Below, one piece after another: positions 45,180-57,598 of a stretch of DNA of 64,000 bases. The stretch is from the NCBI GenBank assembly GCA_032164245.1, contig JAVMKO010000005.1, positions 45,834,193 through 45,898,192 on the forward strand. Reading direction: 5' to 3'. The DNA comes from Sternotherus odoratus. Lineage: Eukaryota; Chordata; Testudines; Kinosternidae. The notes under the pieces are model-generated. The model made no database searches. It had not been told where the DNA came from and worked only from the letters and a program-made list of their open reading frames with translations. Position 1 is the first letter of the stretch, and every line of letters begins with the position of its first letter. The translations under genes were made by a program, and so were the position numbers.

Positions 45180-46330
45180 TTTTTCCAGTTTGGTCCCTAG
45201 ACCATGTCACGTGACTGAAATAATTTGGGACCCTGTAAGTCATTGCTGCAACCAGGGTCCTATAGTGGCACCAAATCTTATGTACAGGGGGTCATAATGG
45301 GTGCCTGCTACCAGGTTATGAATGGCTGATTATAAATATGCCAGTGATATGTGTGTATCAATTTTGTAGTTAGAGCTAGAATATTGGCTCTAAACTGTCT
45401 GTCTTTCCAAATATTGTGCTCTGCTGGGGGAGAAGATTCCTCAATACTGGGGTCAGCTTGGCTTGGGCTGCCTGATGGCCCATTAAGGAACATCAACCAC
45501 ACAATGGACTTTGTATATGCCTGTCCACACCCAAGCTGCTCTAGGAATGTCACTGCCTGGTCAGAAACTGAATCCTGGAGAAGTCTGGTGATTGGACCTT
45601 GTGACTGTAAACCTCCATTTTGCAACTGGACTCTGCAAAAGAAGGAGGAGGGTCTTGGCCCAGAAGACAGAGTCCATAAAAGCTGGAAGAAGCATTCTCC
45701 ATTTTGTCTTTTACCTCCAGTCTTCAGCCTGCCTTGTTTCCAGCTTTGGATGGAACTTTGCTACTCAGGGAACTCTGAACTAAGGTGCTGACCCACCCCT
45801 AAATGGGGTGCATCCAAAGACTTTGATTTGAACCTGCAGTTATTCTACCTTTGCTGCAAGCCTAAACTAAGAGATGTGCCATTACTGCGTGTAATTGATT
45901 CCTTTTAACCATTCTTAACCCTCACCTATACCTTTTTCCTTTTATAATAAACCTTTAGATTTTAGATTCTAAAGGATTGGCTACAGCGTGATTTGTGGTA
46001 AGATCTAATTTGTATATTGACCTGGGTCTGGGGCTTGATTCTTTGGAATTGGGGAGAACCGTTTTCTTTATTTGGGGGATTGGTTTTCATAACCATTGAT
46101 CCCCAGGACAGGTGGCTGCTGGTGGTGATACTGGGAATCTGGAGTGTCTTATGGGGATTGCTTGTGTGACTTGTGGTTAGCCAGTGGGGTGAGACTAAAG
46201 TCTTTTCTGTTTAGCTGGTTTGGTTTGCCTTAGTGTGAAGAAACCCCAGCTTTGGGCTGTAGATGCCCCTTTGGAAGCAATCTGTCCTGATCTGACACTC
46301 ACAGTTGGATCCCACCAGGAACAGCACCGT
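45180..46330 (+). mobile_element. Possible solo LTR of an endogenous retrovirus
   Basis: GGGACCCTGTAAGTCATTGC, later AATAAACCTTTAGATTTTAG at about 45945 and ACCTGGGTCTGGGGCTTGAT give the look of a retroviral LTR with a polyA signal. I could not find matching ends or a target duplication. Open frames inside (146 aa at 45351) have no known domain. Weak call. Confidence 0.3.
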
Positions 46331-47711
46331 CATAGACCAAATAATCAATTGTTCACTCAGCCCTAATCTTCAAGGCAGGACATATATCAACATGACAAAA
46401 GTCTCCTCTCTGAGTCAGTGGATCCGACTGACATTCCACTGTACCTACAACACACAGGACTCCTGGCTCCATGCACAAGATGAGACAGCAGAGTCTAGCT
46501 CAGATACAGAGACCACAGAAGGTAACTTTGGCATTAAAGATGTAAACTACTTTATGCAACTATCAGATTTGCCTTCATATTAAAGAAAAAAAAAATTAAA
46601 AAAAAACATTTTGGTTTCCAAGCCTTCAACCATTCCAATTTGTCACTGGATAGAAATAGAAACAGCAAGGTCACCCCTCAGCTTTACTTTCTATCCAAGT
46701 TTAAAGTTATCCAAACAAAAAGGTTACATAGTCAACATTTTTATCCTCCTGTGACCAGTGAGGATAAAAGTTTCCCTTTGTCTTCACAACAGCTGCTACA
46801 AAATCCTTCAGTCAATCACTCAGTGAGAAATTTGCAGCACCAGATAAGTGGTGAAGAGGAGAGATTTTAGCACTAACAGGTTTTAAAGAGTGAATTATTC
46901 TAACAGATTTAAGTGAAGGCCCTCTCCAGCTACACACTATACAGTATACAAATAAAGTCTATGCAGTTGGATGATCAGTTAGATTAGTAATAGGCAACAA
47001 GAGCCTCTCACTAATAAGTAAAAACAATGAGGAGTCCTTGTGGCACCTTAGAGACTAAACACATTTATCTGAGCATAAGCTTTCATGGGGTATCTACAGA
47101 GGGAACTCCCACCTTCTTGTCAACTGTAGGGAAATGGCTCAAGGGATAGCGTCTCCACCCGCAAGGATACCTGAAAGAAACTAGAACAAAAGGACAGTAA
47201 TACAGGGTCTGTGAGTGATTGCCGTACCCAGACTAGAGGGAGACTAGTCTGTAAAAGGAAGCTTAATGGAACACCAGTGAGGATGAGGTTTTTAATCTGT
47301 ATTCAATTTTATTACTGTATTAGAGATACAGGAACTCCTCACTTAAAGTCATCCCGGTTAACGTTGTTTTGTTGTTACATTGCTGATCAATTAGGGAACA
47401 CGCTCATTTAAAGTTGTGCAACGTTCCCTTCTAACGTTGTTTGGCAGCCACTTGCTTTGTCCACTGCTTGCAGGAAGAGCAGTCTGTTGCAGCTACCTGG
47501 AGGGGGCTTGGAACCAGGGTGGACTGGCAGCCCCTGGCAGCTCCCCTAAATTCTCTGTGCAGCAGCTGCCCAGCAGGCTATCAATTGCCGGCAGTTCAGC
47601 TGTCCCTGCCTCCACTGCCATGTGCTGCTCCTGCCCTCTTGCCTTGGAGCTGCTCCCCGAGACCCCTGCTTGCTGTGTGGGGGAGAGGAGAAGTAGTGGG
47701 TGGCTAATCAC

Positions 47712-49530
47712 ACTTGGAGTTGCAGCTAGCAAGGGATGTTAAGGGTAACAAGAAGGGTTTCTTTAGGTATGTTAGCAACAAGAAGAAAGTCAAGTAAAGT
47801 GTGGGCCCCTTACTGAATGAGGGAGGCAATCTAGTGACAGAGGATGTGGAAAAAGCAAATGTACTCAAAGCTTTTTTTGCCTATCTTCACGCACAAGTTC
47901 AGCTCCCAGACTACTGCACTAGGCAGCAGAGCATGGGGAGGAGGTGACCAGCCCTCTGTAGAAAAAGAAGTGGTTCAGGACTATTTAGAAAAGCTGGAGG
48001 AGCACAAGTCCATGGGGCTGGATGTGCTGCATCCCAGGGTGCTAAAGAAGTTGGCTGATGTAATTGCAGAGCCATTGGCCATTATCTTTGAAAACTCATG
48101 GCGATCAGGGGAGGTCCCGGATGACTGGAAAAAGGCTAATGTAGTACCCATCTTTAAAAAAGGGAAGAAGGAGGATCCAGCAAACTACAGGCCAGTCAGC
48201 CTCACCTCAGTGCCTGGAAAAATCATGGAGCAGGTCCTCAAGGAATCAATCCTGAAGCACTTAGAGGAGAGGAAAGTGATCAGGAACAGTCAGCATGGAT
48301 TCACCAAGGGCAAATCATGCCTGACTAACCTAATTGCCTTCTACGATGAGATAACTGGCTCTGTGGATGAGGGGAAAGCAGTGGATGTGTTGTTCCTTGA
48401 CGTTAGCAAAGCTTTTGATACGGTCTCCCACAATATTCTTACCAGCAAGTTAAAGAAGTATGGGCTGGATGAATGGACCATAAGGTGGATAGAAAGCTGG
48501 CTGGATCGTCGGGCTCAACGGGTAGTGATCAATGGCTCCATGTCTAGTTGGCAGCCGGTATCGAGCGGAGTGCCCCAAGGGTCAGTGCTCGGGCCAATTT
48601 TATTCAATATCTTTATCAATGATCTGGAGGATGGCGTGGACTGCACCCTCAGCAAGTTTGCAGATGACACTAAACTGGGAGGAGTGGTAGATACACTGGA
48701 GGGTAGGGATAGGATACAGAGGGACCTAGACAAATTAGAGGACTGGGCCAAAATAAATTTGGTGAGGTTCAACAAGGAGAAGTGCAGAGTCCTGCACTTA
48801 GGACGGAAGAAACCCATGCACTGCTACAGACTAGGGACCGAATGGCTAGGCAGCAGTTCTGCAGAAAAGGACCTAGGGGTTACAATGGATAAGAAGCTGG
48901 ATATCAGTCAACAGTGTGCCCTTGTTGCCAAGAAGGCTAATGACATTTTGGGCTGTATAAGTAGGGGCATTACCAGCAGATCGAGGGACGTGATTGTTCC
49001 CCTCTATTCAAGATTGGTGAGGCCTCATCTGGAGTACTGTGTGCAGTTCTGGGGCCCACACTACAAGAAGGATGTGGAAAAATTGGAAAGAGTCCAGAGA
49101 AGGGCCACAAAAATGATTAGGGGTCTGGAGCGCATGACTTATGAGAGGCTGTGAGAACTGGGATTGTTTAGTCTGCAGAAGAGAAGAATGAGGGGAGATT
49201 TGATAGCTGCTTTCAACTACCTGAAAGGGGGTTCTAAAGAGGATGGATCTAGACTCTTCTCAGTGGTAGCAGATGATCGAACAAGGAGTAATGGTCTCAA
49301 GTTGCAGTCGGGAAGGTTTAGATTGGATATTAGGAAAACCTTTTTCACTAGGAGGGTGGTGAAGCACTGGAATGGGTTACCTAGGGAGGTGATAGAATCA
49401 CCTTCCTTAGAGGTTTTTTAAGTTAGGCTTAACAGCGTCCTGGCTGGGATGATTTAGTTGGGGACTGGTCCTGCTTTGAGCAGGGGGTTGGACTAGATGA
49501 CCGCCAGAGGTCCCTTACACCCTGACATTA
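47712..49530 (+). mobile_element. CR1 LINE, 5' truncated, about 1.8 kb
   Basis: Starts with GTTGCAGCTAGCAAGGGATG and runs through the reverse transcriptase to the CR1 3' end (GATGATTTAGTTGGGGACTG, GCAGGGGGTTGGACTAGATG). Inserted in the Tigger-like element. A 24-base antisense CR1 3' end (49531-49554, gaatcatagaatattaggg) follows directly. Confidence 0.88.
47750..49421 (+). pseudogene. CR1 ORF2 reverse transcriptase, three disabling changes
   Basis: The frame from 47844 gives 436 residues with the non-LTR RT blocks: [54 protein letters not shown] and the catalytic FADDTKL (48660s). The tail [18 protein letters not shown] and [18 protein letters not shown] continues to 49421 in the same frame after one TGA (49152-49154). 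Upstream coding ([16 protein letters not shown], 47810-47870) is in another frame, with a shift near 47886 and a TAA at 47795-47797. The endonuclease half is absent (5' truncation). RT would prime on nicked target DNA; this copy cannot move by itself. Confidence 0.88.
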
Positions 49531-50479
49531 GAATCATAGAATATTAGGGTTGGATCTCTCCCCCCTGCTCCTGCACCCCACTTAACCCATCTTCCATATA
49601 GAGTAGGGGACACACATGGATGGAAGGAGGAAGCTGCTGCCTTAGGCAGCAGCTGTAGTCAGGTCTCATCTTGCTAATCTAATCAACAAGGCAGTGTACT
49701 TCTGACCTCTTGTGTGTCTCTGTGTCCCCTCCCTCCTTTCCTGCTGTCCTGTAGAGTGTGAGAGTTAACCTTTGAGGGCTCAGCCAATTGCTAGATCATC
49801 ATTTAGCAGTAAGGCATTCCCTTGCAAATATCCCACCCTCGGATTCCTCCACTTCAACCAAGCTTCACAATCATCATCACAGTATTAAATTGTTTGTTTA
49901 AAACTTATAGAGAGAGTGTGTTTGTGTGTCTTTTGTCTGGTGAAACTTTTTTCCCTGAAACCTAACCCCCTTCATTTACATTAAATCTTATGGGGGAAAT
50001 TGGATTTGCTTAACATTGTTTCACTTAAAGTCGCATTTTCCAGGAACATAACTACAACGTTAAGTGAGGAGTTCCTGTAGATTTACGTGTTTTATTTTAT
50101 TTTACTTGGAAATGGGCCATATCCGCCATGACTGAATTGGCCTCATTAGCACTGACCCCCCACTTGGTAAGACAACTCCCATCTTTTCATGTGCTGTATA
50201 TTTACACCTGCCTACTGAATTTTTCACTCCATGCATCTGATGAACTGGGTTATAACCCACGAAAGTTTATGCCCAAATAAATTTGTTAGTCTCTAAGGTG
50301 CCACAAGGACTCCTAGTTGTTTTTGCTGATACAGACTAACATGGCTACCCCTCTGAAACCTGTCATTAATAAGTGATCAGTTAAATCCAACACAGATGGT
50401 GGCATCTTTTCAAATTTTGCTCAGATGATGGAGGCTGAACACTACTGGACAGTTGTTTGCCCACAGGCCACCAACAGGA

Positions 50480-51110
50480 GTGGCAGGTTTGTAGAAATTT
50501 TGGTGGTGTCCAGGACCTGACCCCCTCCAAACCTCACCCCCCCCAAACTCCACCCCCACCTGCCTAAGGCTCTGGGAGGGAGTTTGGATGGGGGGAGGAG
50601 GTCTGGGGTGCAGGCTCTGGGCTGAGGCTTGGGGTGCAGGATGGGTGAGAGGTTGGGCTCCAGGAGAGAGTTTGGGTGGGGAAAGGGGTCTGGGGTGTAG
50701 GCTCTGGGATAGAGTTTGGGTGCTGGCTCTGGGCTGGGGGTGAGGGGTGCAGGCTTTGGGAAGGAGTTTAGGAGTGGGGGGGTGCAGGCTCTAGGAGGGA
50801 GTTTGGGGGCCAGAGAGGGTGTGGAGGGAGGGCTACAGGCTCTGGGAGGGAGTCTGTTCTCCCTATCACCAGGCCCTGCCCCTGCAGCTTCCCATTGGCT
50901 GCAGGGATGCTGAGGGCGGGACACAGACACACACACCCCTCCCCCCCACCCTCCAGGGGCTTAGAAAAGGGGCCCCGCAGCCACATGGAGCGAGCAGGGA
51001 GGAAAATGCTCCGCAGCTCTGCCGGTGATGAGTGGGGGCCCAGGCTCTTTTAAATGGCCCGGGAGATGAGATGCGTGGGGGAGGGGCTCCAGGGGCGGAA
51101 GGTTGGGCAG
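50480..51110. mobile_element. Repeat with irregular GGCTCTGGGAGGGAGTTTGG units
   Basis: Begins GGCAGGTTTGTAGAAATTTT and contains about eight degenerate units of 30-45 bp built on GTGCAGGCTCTGGG and GGGAGTTTGGG (50565-50860). It resembles the interiors of CAGGGGTGGGC hAT copies, but I did not find a matching pair of ends. It produces the long Pro-rich mirror frames on the minus strand. Confidence 0.45.
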
Positions 51111-52243
51111 AGAGAGAAATCAGTGCTGGAGTAGAACTTGCCGCCTCTGGCCACCAATGAACTTCAAACCACATAGAAGTACCAAAAGGACTGGCTCTAA
51201 TCACCACTCCAGCACACAATGTAGCATGAGCAAGACTGAATGGCTACAAAGGGATGTTTCAGCTCTGACCCTTCTGCTAGAACAGAGGAACACAGAGAAA
51301 ACAAGTCTTGCTATCAACATTGTCCCTGTTTGTAGGGCTGTCAAGCCCACACTTTTCACCAGTGCTGGGGATGGAGTTTTATAAAGGCACCTAAGAGAAT
51401 TAGACACCAACTCTCATTGAAGGACAATAGGATTTGGACACTAAGCATCTTTTACAGATCCCAGACTAAATTCTCCGAGATCTGTGATTCAGAATTTGGT
51501 TTACATAGAACTTCCTTTAAACTCAGCCTCGCCCAAAACAAAGGTCAATGTCAGGGTGCAGGAGGAAGAGAGGGACTGGGCAAGTTTCCTTCTGGGGCTG
51601 ACACAAACCTAAGCAGCAAACATGGGCATGTGGGAAACGCTCCCGTCACATGTTTGCAGCTCTGATTTTCATGTAGTGCAATTCACCACAACAGGGCGAG
51701 CATCACAGGCACAGAGGAAAAGTCACCACTCTGCTGGGGCTCCCACCCCTACCCCTATGCAGAGACCAAGACACTAAATCAGAAAAGAATTCTCTCAGCT
51801 CCTGAAATATAGAATTAGGAAGGAATTAGAGGAGGAATTGGTAGGAAGGAGAAGAGGGAAAGCACATATAAGTTAAGACAGGAGTGTGGAGATATAGTTA
51901 ATAAACACATTTCACAAAGCTTGCCCTGAACATGATGTTCTGTAAACATAAAAGTCTAGATTCTCTTTTGCTATCAGTATTCTGCATACAGAAATGGGCC
52001 TGAATGGTGGGGAAAGGTCAGAGTTGGACAATGTAGTTCTAATTCTGTAATCAGGGATTATATAAATAAATATTGTGAGGGGGGCAGATTTACATTCTCA
52101 CTCCAAAACCTGGGCTGAAAGTAACCAAGTAAAAATCTCAAAGAAATAACCAAAGCGCTAACACAAGGAAGTTCCTGGCACAGTACAAGACTTAATACAG
52201 TTGTCCTGTCCCTTTCTGGGACAGAAGATACCTTCCCTCTCAA

Positions 52244-52384
52244 GAATCAGAGAGGTAGCCATGTTAGTCTGGATCTGCAGAAGCGACAGAGTCCTGTGGC
52301 ACATTCGTGCATCCAACAAAGCGGGTATTAGCCCACGAAAGCTTATGCTTCAATACTTTTGTTAGTCTTTAAGGTGCCACAGGA
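52244..52384. mobile_element. Foldback retroposon fragment with exact 12-bp target duplication
   Basis: Flanks 52232-52243 and 52385-52396 are both cttccctctcaa. The left half (to about 52303, ending ACAGAGTCCTGTGGCAC) is the reverse of the family's 3' end, and the right half is the sense 3' end (AGCCCACGAAAGCTTATGC, GTCTTTAAGGTGCCACAGGA). An inverted 5' piece joined to a sense 3' piece is a product of twin priming or Penelope-like integration. Confidence 0.8.
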
Positions 52385-54217
52385 CTTCCCTCTCAAACAT
52401 TTTTAGACGGCAGGCTTAACAAGCCGTGAAAGTTGCTGGTTTGATGGCTAAGCAGTCACTTTCAGGGCATTGATGTAGGCTTGTTTAACCAGGCTTTCAA
52501 CCATCATCATGGCAAAGTGTGAGCCCCAGGGTACAGATCTGAGGCAGGAACTTTTGACTCATTCATAATATGGTTGACTCAACTTTGCACACAGATGCTA
52601 CTTAAATATTGGACCCAATCTGTGGCCAGATAGGACTCCAGGGGCATCATGAGGCTGTGCAATATGGCTTTTTGGAACTTTGTGGAGGCAGTGGGGCTAG
52701 AACTGTCTTGATCTAAAAGCACAGGCCTTTACCATATGACTTAAAAGGTACTACTCCATTAGCTGTTAGCAATTTAGGACCTATAACAGAGAGTTGAGCT
52801 GATTCTATCCAGAAAGGTAACAATTCACACACTTGCCATTCATTACAATACCCACGTACTAAATACATCTGGCTGTTCAGATTTTCATGGTTTTTCCACT
52901 GGTCAGCTAGACAGATCACTATTTTCACATGAAGGAAAAAGAGTCCATGAAACAGGGCAAACCCCAGACTTGACTGGCAAATGGTCTTGACTGCAGCAAT
53001 CATTAGTAAATTTCACATAGGAGTGCTGCATAACACAGAAGGAGTCCCAGAAAGCAACAAAGAGCTCGTCCTGGGCTCCAGAGCTGCATCTGAGGCTTAG
53101 ACAATCTGCATGCCCATATATAGTCATGCACTAAGCATCAGTCTTTTCCCAGGGCCAAGAGAATTATTAGTAAGATGACAGGGCTAAAAAATTGCTGCTG
53201 GCAAGACAACCTAAGGCAAAGTCAAGTGAGTCAACAGAATTCACAGGGATCTGTTCTTAGAACACACATTCTGTTCTATCATGACATCACATAACTAGTC
53301 CTCACCAGTCCAAACTAATCAGTGCTTGGTTTAACCTGCATGACACAGAACAGTTCATCTTCTTTTTTACCCCCCACCCTTCCTTCTCATAAAATGTGAT
53401 GGTGTTTGGGTTATTGCATTTTTCACTCTTGTTGTAATATAACCTGGTAGGAGACCATACTTCCCTGTGCTCTTGGCAGTTTCAGAGAACGAATGCACAG
53501 CTTCACTTCTTGGCACCAGTTCTGCTAGAGTAACAGACTGTTTTTCAAACTACAAAGGTGTGATAAGAATGTACATGCTGGTATCAGAGCCATGAAAGGG
53601 CAGCTAGAAATCTGATGAAGGAGATGGGGAGAGCAGGAAGAGAGGTTACATAGTTGTATTCCTTTCTGCAAATACAGCCATATTATTGCAACTCACACAT
53701 GCTTACATCACAGTGGAGAGAGGATTCCTCAAGAGAAAAAAATATTTTTTGATAGAGACATGCAAAATATTGCTTTTTTTTTGTTACTCCTGGTTACATA
53801 TCAGCATGGCACTGTGGGTCAGAACTTCTTGTTTGCTCAGTCGTATTGTGAGAGCCAAGGGCATTACAATGAACACCAACTCGAGCTAGCCAGTGAAAAA
53901 AAACTTTTGTCTGGATCATTCAAATCCATTATATGTGTATCTATTCTGGAGTTACACAAAAAGCTTGTGTATTTGGCTTGGGTCAAATTCAACAGGTTCA
54001 TCTGCACTGGCGCTAGCAAAGGAGAGTGATTAATTTGGCTGTATGAGAATTTGGCTGTTTTCCTCGGGTTTTCCCTTCCTTGAGTGTTCTATCTGTTGGT
54101 CCTACGGAATCTTTTCCCATCACCAATGGCTCCCAACATACTCTGAGTTCCCAGTGTCCTGGTGACACTCTCCTACCTGCCACTTCTCTCCTACTTATCA
54201 TACCCTTAAAGCAGTGA

Positions 54218-54288
54218 ATCATGGAATATCAGGGTTGGAAGGGACCTCAGGAGATCATCTAGTCCAACCCCCTGCTCAAAGCAGGACC
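54218..54288 (-). mobile_element. CR1 3' end fragment, antisense
   Basis: ATCAGGGTTGGAAGGGACCT and CATCTAGTCCAACCCCCTGC are the reversed CR1 end. Stops at the border of the hAT element at 54297. Confidence 0.75.
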
Positions 54289-54555
54289 TATCAAAGCAGT
54301 GGTTCCCAAGCTGGGGTTCATGAACCCCTGGGGGCTCGCAAAATGTTAGGGGCTCTCATGAAAAAAATCCCTAATGGCGGACAGAGCTGTCCCTAGGTAC
54401 TCCAGGCAGAGCGAAGCAGATCAAAGCAAGCATATCTGTCAGTGAGGAGATTTAAACTTCAAGACTCCTTATAAGAAATGGAAAGGGAGGTGGATATCTT
54501 TTGCTGTTTTTAAAATTAAATAGGCAGCTAGTAATGTTTTTAAAATTATTATGAA

Positions 54556-55044
54556 TGTTGCAAAAACTGCTTTTACCTTTGGAGCTTTAATCCCAATATA
54601 CTCACAAAGAACAGGCATCACTCAGTAGGTTTCTGGAAAACAAGATGTATTGCAAGCAATAGGAGTCAGAGGGGTTATTACCCAAACAACTGGCTCAACT
54701 CCATGACAGGCTGAGACCTTTCTTATACTCAGGTGTGAATAAGGGAGGGGGGCTTTCAATACACTTACACAGGTGATAACACTTAATGGCTATCACATCC
54801 ATTGTTCAGTATTAATCTATGCCATTTACATGTCTGGTAAACAGGAGGCCAGAATCCTTACGGGTACTCAGACACTATGACGCCTTGCCCAGCTGTGGCA
54901 GGGTAAACATGAGTTTAAAATACATGCCAGGCTAGAGGCTGAGAGTTCATATACAGGGAGTGAAAGTACAGTTTAAGACAGTTTTTAAAATCATACTACA
55001 CAACATTCATAATACAGTTGTTTCTAAATTGTGTTATTCCAACA
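54556..55044 (-). repeat. 3' LTR of the provirus (489 bp)
   Basis: Read on the minus strand it starts TGTTGGAATAAC and ends TTTTTGCAACA, obeying the TG...CA rule. By my line-by-line reading it is identical to the other LTR. A purine tract lies directly upstream (55045-55057). Confidence 0.92.
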
Positions 55045-55057
55045 ATCCCTCCTCTTT
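55045..55057 (-). other. Polypurine tract before the 3' LTR
   Basis: AAAGAGGAGGGAT on the minus strand directly precedes the TG of the 3' LTR, the plus-strand primer in reverse transcription. It fixes the orientation of the provirus. Confidence 0.7.
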
Positions 55058-55849
55058 AAAAGATAATTTCTTTTATGTTTTAAAAGCAAATTACTTTTAG
55101 TTTTTAAATTATGCACCTATTCAGTTTAGGCACACCCAGTATTGGGGTATTGAGGTAGATATTTGCAAAGACATAGCATTTCTCATTCATGAGAGCATAT
55201 ATTATTCTTTGGGCAGCTAACATTATGTTTCAGGCCATTTTGACTTGCCCACTTGTTTCAGGATAGACTCTCACTGAGATTAATTGCTTGGTTTGTCTTT
55301 TAAACAAACATTCTGAACATTCGGAGCAAATTTGAGTAGGTGATTTCAGTTAAGCTAAATATGAACCCGTCTAGTTGGAGGGCAATACATAATAGACTGT
55401 AGCTTCACATACTTATAATATCATGTTCCAAAAAGTGCTAATTTACTGGTGGAAGCTCTATTTTTATCCAACCAGTAGTTACTTGTTACAAAACACTAAG
55501 TTTGGTTCCATGTTAGATTATGCTGGACCAGATCTCTATTTTGGTAGCATTTAAGTCATGTTAACAATAATCAGAGGGATAGGTACACAGAGGAGTTTTT
55601 ATCCTGCATCTACTAAGAACTAAGTACACACTTAACAATCACTTCTATTTTTCAAAATAGAGGTTTTGACTTTCTGGAAATATCTAATAAAAAACATTAT
55701 ACTCATGAAATAAATCTTGCTTAATCTAAAACAAGATTAATAACTTAAAATTGATTCATACTTCAATTTGATAAACATTATTAAGTCCTTTTGAATTTTA
55801 TCTTCAGGCTGAGACCCGGCACGGCCTTCGCTAGCCACTTTTCTTCAGG

Positions 55850-56620
55850 GTTCTTCATCGTCCCCTCTCCAGTTGCTAGGGTTTGGGGTGCCCCGCTGTC
55901 GTCTAATTCTCATCCTGGTCCGGTCCGTCGAGGGTGGAGGCCTTAGCTGCCTTGTTGTCATCTGGGAAAAGGGCATGCTTACATCAGGCGTGGTGAATTC
56001 AGGCTTCCTTTTCTGCCACCTTGATGATAGTTGGGGTGGCCAAGGCACCTGGTATGGTCCTTTTCACAGGGGCTGGAGCAGAACTTCCTTGTAGGCTTTA
56101 ACAAAGACTCAAGAACCAGGTTCTATCGGGTGTGCTTTTACATTTAAAAGCAGTCTCATATCTGTGGAGAGAGTTAGTCTGTCTCTGGAGCTGTAAAACA
56201 AAAGAAGTTAGTCCTGCTTTTTTTAAGCACCAAATCAGCAGTCATGGAATATTTGACTAGGTAAACTGAGGAAGGCCTGCCAAAAAGTAGTTCAAAAGGT
56301 GATAACTTAATTTGACCTTTAGGAGTGTCATGGAGATTATGCAGCACAAGGGGTAATGCATTTATCTAGTTAAGACCAGTGTCTTTGCATATTTGTCCTT
56401 TTAACCAGGCCATTAGATTGCAGGTGCCAAGGTGTGTGGCACTTCTACTGAACTCTCAAGGCACTCATAACTTGCTGAAAAGCTGTTTCTGTAAAATGAG
56501 ACCCACGGTTTAAGTCTGTCATCTTGGGTACCAATACCTAGGGATAAAATCATTTAAGAGACATTTGTCCACAGTCTAAGCATTTGCTCTTTTGGTAGGA
56601 AATGCTATACACAGGATGGC
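55850..56620 (-). pseudogene. Retroviral integrase remnant
   Basis: Scattered minus-strand frames keep recognisable integrase pieces: the strand before the second catalytic Asp and its GSHF context (56491-56600), the PWH...SNG box near the third acidic residue (56401-56460), a LSPFELLFGRP block (56265-56310) and the C-terminal KGPYQV segment (56045-56066). Several stops and shifts separate them. Integrase would insert proviral DNA; this one is dead. Upstream protease, RT and RNase H domains were not found. Confidence 0.72.
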
Positions 56621-57578
56621 AGTTCAGAAAAGTTAATTTGAGGCTTCTTAAAAAGAAAGACAGCTCAGGGCCAGGTTCTGGATGGACTTTGACTCCTCCT
56701 GATTGAATTGCTGATATGACAAGCAAATCCTTTTACAATGTAAAACATGGGTCCAGACAGTTAATCAGTCTTTAGTATTTCACAAAAACAATGGTAATGG
56801 ACAGTCCCAAGGTGTTGCTGTTCAGGATCTTTAGGTAATGTATTCTTTACCTGTGAGTGAGAAAAAATCTAACACATTTCATTAATACTTGGCAGTGTTA
56901 CAAACTTTACAACTGAGTGAGCATTTTAGACCTCTCTCTTTCTCACACACACACATACACACCTTTCTTTATCTTACATTGTTTTTATACAGTACTTCAG
57001 TTTTACATACAGTTTTATAATAAAAATAACTGAATTACAGAGCTTTGGAGTAACAGAACAGGACAAGCATACCAACTGTTGAGGCCACTTGGTACCTCTG
57101 GTGTCTAATAGCTTTCTTCCCTCCCTCGCCCTCTGGCTAGAAATCTGGGGGTAGCCAGAAGAATTCCATGTGTAATTTGAGGAGTGAGTTAACTTGTTAT
57201 GTTAATGCTTCCAAAGTCTATTGGTACTTAATTTCAATTGAAAATTATTGTTCACATTGTTCTTAGCTAGTGAAATTATAACAAGTATATTTAAACCTAA
57301 ACATTGTAAAAACAATTTTATATTACAAATTGAATAAACAAATATCTATATTTCAATTCTGAAGTCTATTGCTTTATGTACAATTTATCACAAACACAGT
57401 TTTGGCCACTTAGACAAACAAGACATAGAACATAAAATACAATTCTTATTGTGCCAGTAAGTGCAAAGTTTGTCAGCTGTCATCAGCTTTCTTTGATTTT
57501 TCTGAAAGACTAAAAACCAACCAACTAAACAGACAAACATATCTCCACCCTTTCTAAGGGAATTAGTTATTATTTAAA

Positions 57579-57598
57579 ATATATATATATATATATAT
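57579..57598. repeat. (AT)n microsatellite in the provirus interior
   Basis: About ten uninterrupted AT units following AAAAT. Confidence 0.9.

Larger units (their letters stand above)
47329..50077. mobile_element. Tigger-like TIR element with TA target duplication, split by CR1
   Basis: Both ends read CAGGAACTCCTCACTTAA inward, each bordered by TA (47327-47328, 50078-50079). Left arm to about 47710, right arm from about 49556. No transposase seen; the left arm is C/G-rich (47460-47700), and the right arm has AGTATTAAATTGTTTGTTTA. Confidence 0.78.
47020..50363. mobile_element. Retroposon with inverted duplication at its ends, split by a Tigger-like element
   Basis: The left end (47025-47090) is the reverse complement of the right end (50265-50320): GAGGAGTCCTTGTGGCACCT against GGTGCCACAAGGACTCCTAG. 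Flanks cactaataagt (47009-47019) and cattaataagt (50364-50374) match at 10 of 11. Removing the inner element rejoins GTATTAGAGATA and GATTTACGTG into continuous repeat sequence. Same family as 34816-34902 and 52244-52384. Penelope-like by structure, not proven. Confidence 0.65.

Noticed and set aside
45351..45791. 146-aa open frame
   Set aside because: No domain, no splice context; within a probable LTR-like repeat.
55058..55840. Possible env gene between integrase and the 3' LTR
   Set aside because: Only about 800 bp, AT-rich, full of stops, and without a recognisable envelope motif.
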